Positions 61,957 through 64,000 of a DNA stretch of 64,000 nt are shown in pieces. The notes beneath the pieces are model-generated. The model was not told the origin of the DNA. It made no database searches and saw nothing but the letters and a program-made list of their open reading frames with translations. Location of the stretch: assembly GCA_910577375.1 (NCBI GenBank), contig CAJTLT010000006.1, positions 1-64,000 on the forward strand, in the 5' to 3' direction. The first letter of the stretch is position 1. Each line of letters starts with the position of its first letter. Source of the DNA: an uncultured Christensenella sp. (GTDB taxonomy: Bacteria; Bacillota; Clostridia; Christensenellales; Borkfalkiaceae). Both the position numbers and the translations under genes were made by a program.

Positions 61957-62739
61957 CTACGCATTCCCTAATTTTTTAAACAGTCTGTGAGCGTTCTCCC
62001 AGATTTGTTCCGCGGTAAATTCAACGCTTACCCCCTTGATATCCGCGATATTAGCCGTTATTTCGGGTATACTCGCGGGAGTATTAGGGAATTGCCCCGT
62101 TATCGAACGCGGCGGCAAATAAGGGCTGTCCGTTTCGGAAAGTATCCTCTCAAAGCTTATCGCCGCAATGCTTTTCCTTGCGCGTTTACTGCCCGAGTAA
62201 GTGCTTGTGCCTCCGAAAGAAAAGTAAATCCCCAGCTTTTCAAGCTCTTTCGCAATTTCGGGCGAATGGGAATAACAGTGTAACAGCGCGCCGTTTTTCA
62301 AACAAGCGGAATATTCACTTAAAACGCTTACCATATCTTCCGCGCAATCGCGGGAATGTATCTGCACAGGCAATCCAAGTTTATCAGCCAAAAGCAATTG
62401 CTCCGCGAATATGCGCCGTTGAAGGCGTTTATCGGTGTCTGGATAATGATAATCCAGCCCGATTTCGCCTATGGCAACGCATTTTTCGCCGCGTGCAAGC
62501 TCCTTGATTTTTTCAAGGTCGCCGTCGCGGTAATTTTTGAGTTCCGTAGGGTGAAAACCCGCCGTAAAGTAACACATATTATGCCGTCCGGCAAGATTTT
62601 CGCAAAATTCCGAAGAGTTCAAATCGAACCCGACGGCAATTACTTTTTCAACTCCGGCCGCCTTTATTTTTGTTAAAAGCGCGGACAAATCGCCGTAATG
62701 TCCGCCGTCCAAATGGCAATGGACGTCTATGAATTTCAC
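61957..62739 (-). CDS. tatD: TatD-family metal-dependent hydrolase
   Basis: 260 residues of the TatD DNase family. Metal ligands seen in FIDVHCHLDG, AIGEIGLDYH, VQIHSRD, LHCYSHS and ETDSPYLPP. I use a GTG start that overlaps the metG stop (GTGA), since the preceding in-frame sequence is metG coding region read in another frame. Function: 3'-5' nuclease or other amidohydrolase-type activity. Confidence 0.94.
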   Translation of the reverse strand: MKFIDVHCHLDGGHYGDLSALLTKIKAAGVEKVIAVGFDLNSSEFCENLAGRHNMCYFTAGFHPTELKNYRDGDLEKIKELARGEKCVAIGEIGLDYHYPDTDKRLQRRIFAEQLLLADKLGLPVQIHSRDCAEDMVSVLSEYSACLKNGALLHCYSHSPEIAKELEKLGIYFSFGGTSTYSGSKRARKSIAAISFERILSETDSPYLPPRSITGQFPNTPASIPEITANIADIKGVSVEFTAEQIWENAHRLFKKLGNA

Positions 62740-64000
62740 GCCAGAACGCTCCCGTCGGGAACGTCCTTTTCGGGCGAAACTATACTCAGCGTTCCGTCGG
62801 GCGCTTCGGCGCAAACAATCATCCCCTCGCTCAAAAGCCCTTTCATTTCACGCGGGGGCAAATTGCAAACAACTATAACGCGCTTGCCGACCATTTCTTC
62901 CGCCGTGTAATGCTTTGCTATTCCCGAAAGCACGGAAATTGTTCTGTTCCCAAGGCTCACGGTTTCGTGCAGAAGCTTGCTCTTTTTAACCGCCTCGCAC
63001 GCAATAACCGTGCCCACGCGCATTTCTATTTTTCCGAAATCGTCTATCGTTATCTGCTCTTTCTTTTCTTCGTTCACGGGCGCCACCTCCATTCTCTGTT
63101 TCTCCTCTATTTTTTCGATTAAGGGCTTAATATCCCCGAATTTAACCCTCTCGAACAGCGTCGCGGGCGTTGCAGTAACTTTATATTCCTCAAGGCATTT
63201 ACCGTCGCCGATATCTCCGCTAAGCCCGCCGATTTCTTTCAAAATCTTTTCCGCGGTTTCGGGCATAAAGGGTTTTAAAATATTCGCGCCGATGTCCAAA
63301 GATATCAGAAGATTATACAAAACTTCAGAAAGCCTCTCCCTCTTCGCCTCTTCCTTTGCAAGCAGCCAGGGTGTGGTTTCGTCTATATACTTATTCGCAC
63401 GGCGGAACAAAGTCCAAAGGCAGTCCAAAGCGTCCGCAACCTTGTATTCCTCCATTTTCGCCGCAACCTTTTCATAAGTTGCGCGGATAACGCTTTCAAA
63501 ATCGTCGTCCGTCTCGCCTTTTACTCCCGTCTTTACGGCTGTCCCGCCCAAATACTGGTTAGTCATAGAAACGGTGCGCTTGACAAGATTACCCAAAACG
63601 TTGGCAAGGTCGGAATTGATTCTCTCGCACATAAGCTCCCAGGTTATAATGCCGTCGTCGGCGTAAGGCATTTCGTGCAAAACAAAATATCTCACCGCGT
63701 CCACGCCGAAAATCCCCGCCAAATCGTCGGCGTACATAACGTTGCCTTTCGATTTGGACATCTTGTCCCCGCCCTGCAACAGCCAAGGGTGGCCGAGAAT
63801 ACATTTCGGCAGCGGCTCTCCCAAAGCCATCAAAAACACCGGCCAATAAACGGTATGGAACCGTATAATGTCCTTGCCGATAATATGCACGTCTGCGGGC
63901 CAGTTCTTTTTATACATATCGGAAGAACCGTCCGTGTCATACCCTACGCCCGTAATATAATTCGTCAGCGCGTCAAGCCAAACATAAACGACGTGGCGGC
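62736..64000 (-). CDS. metG: Methionyl-tRNA synthetase, 5' part beyond the window
   Basis: Class I synthetase joining methionine to tRNA. The part shown begins in frame at the right edge (RHVVYVWLDALTNYITGVGY is MetG-typical) and holds the KMSKS loop (KMSKSKGNVMYADD), the anticodon-binding helical domain (YIDETTPWLL) and a C-terminal Trbp111-type tRNA-binding domain (FGKIEMRVGTVIACEAVKKS). The first residues, with HIGH motif, are outside. It overlaps tatD by 4 bases. Confidence 0.97.
   Translation of the reverse strand, partial: RHVVYVWLDALTNYITGVGYDTDGSSDMYKKNWPADVHIIGKDIIRFHTVYWPVFLMALGEPLPKCILGHPWLLQGGDKMSKSKGNVMYADDLAGIFGVDAVRYFVLHEMPYADDGIITWELMCERINSDLANVLGNLVKRTVSMTNQYLGGTAVKTGVKGETDDDFESVIRATYEKVAAKMEEYKVADALDCLWTLFRRANKYIDETTPWLLAKEEAKRERLSEVLYNLLISLDIGANILKPFMPETAEKILKEIGGLSGDIGDGKCLEEYKVTATPATLFERVKFGDIKPLIEKIEEKQRMEVAPVNEEKKEQITIDDFGKIEMRVGTVIACEAVKKSKLLHETVSLGNRTISVLSGIAKHYTAEEMVGKRVIVVCNLPPREMKGLLSEGMIVCAEAPDGTLSIVSPEKDVPDGSVLA

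Overview
The window reads as a chromosomal segment of a spore-forming, low-to-mid GC member of the Bacillota, probably an uncultured Clostridia-type gut lineage. This is inferred from gene content: SigE, SigG, the pro-SigE protease SpoIIGA, SpoVT, a YabM/SpoVB-type flippase, CotF-type coat proteins, a GerA-GerB-GerC germination set, the SpoIVFA/SpoIVFB pair and a YlmC/YmxH protein. No rRNA, tRNA, CRISPR array, prophage or insertion sequence was recognised. Most genes lie on the minus strand in tight, overlapping operons that end in clear intrinsic terminators. Vegetative promoters mostly fit TTGCAA or TTGACA, 17 bases, then TGnTAnAAT.

Layout: 1-9 kb holds purine synthesis (guaB, guaA), small envelope proteins, a GNAT enzyme, hemW, a short alkyltransferase and lepA. 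At 8.6-9.5 kb is a pair of twin XRE repressors with three matching operator palindromes and a small divergent gene. 9.5-12.7 kb holds a divergent MreB-like actin, maf and ppx/gppA. 12.8-16.1 kb is a folate operon (folC, folE, folP, folB-folK fusion). 16-19.6 kb holds DUF421/DUF4363, ylmC, cvpA, degV and a MarR regulator. 19.7-31.8 kb is an envelope region: a 751-residue lipoprotein, then a six-gene MoxR/DUF58/VWA operon that ends in another lipoprotein. 32-35.4 kb holds sigG, sigE, spoIIGA and dus. 35.4-39.4 kb holds mazG, the flippase, spoVT and two coat genes. 39.4-47.1 kb holds HEAT and TPR proteins, hslO, a methyltransferase, a membrane protein, a metal permease and an ABC ATPase whose key motifs are altered. 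47.2-51 kb holds queH, a divergent carbamoyltransferase, a phosphoesterase, trmB and a membrane protein. 51-57 kb holds gerC, gerB, gerA and a PadR-DUF1700-DUF4097 operon. 57-64 kb holds an OGG1-type glycosylase, a phospholipase C-like protein, spoIVFB/FA, a hidden 42-codon gene, ksgA, tatD and metG (cut by the window edge).

The most notable observations are: (1) the XRE twin-repressor module with operators lying between -35 and -10; (2) a MalK-like ATPase with intact Walker A and B but altered Q-loop, signature and switch residues; (3) a carbamoyltransferase that lost the HPxQ histidine, the HCLP cysteine and the SMG loop; (4) several genes (queH, trmB, folC, lepA) whose promoter -10 lies 4-8 bases from the start codon, predicting leaderless transcripts; (5) the VWA/MoxR operon with four MIDAS motifs; (6) a sigma-G-like promoter before spoVT. 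Assignments rest on motif reading by eye; no database search was run.
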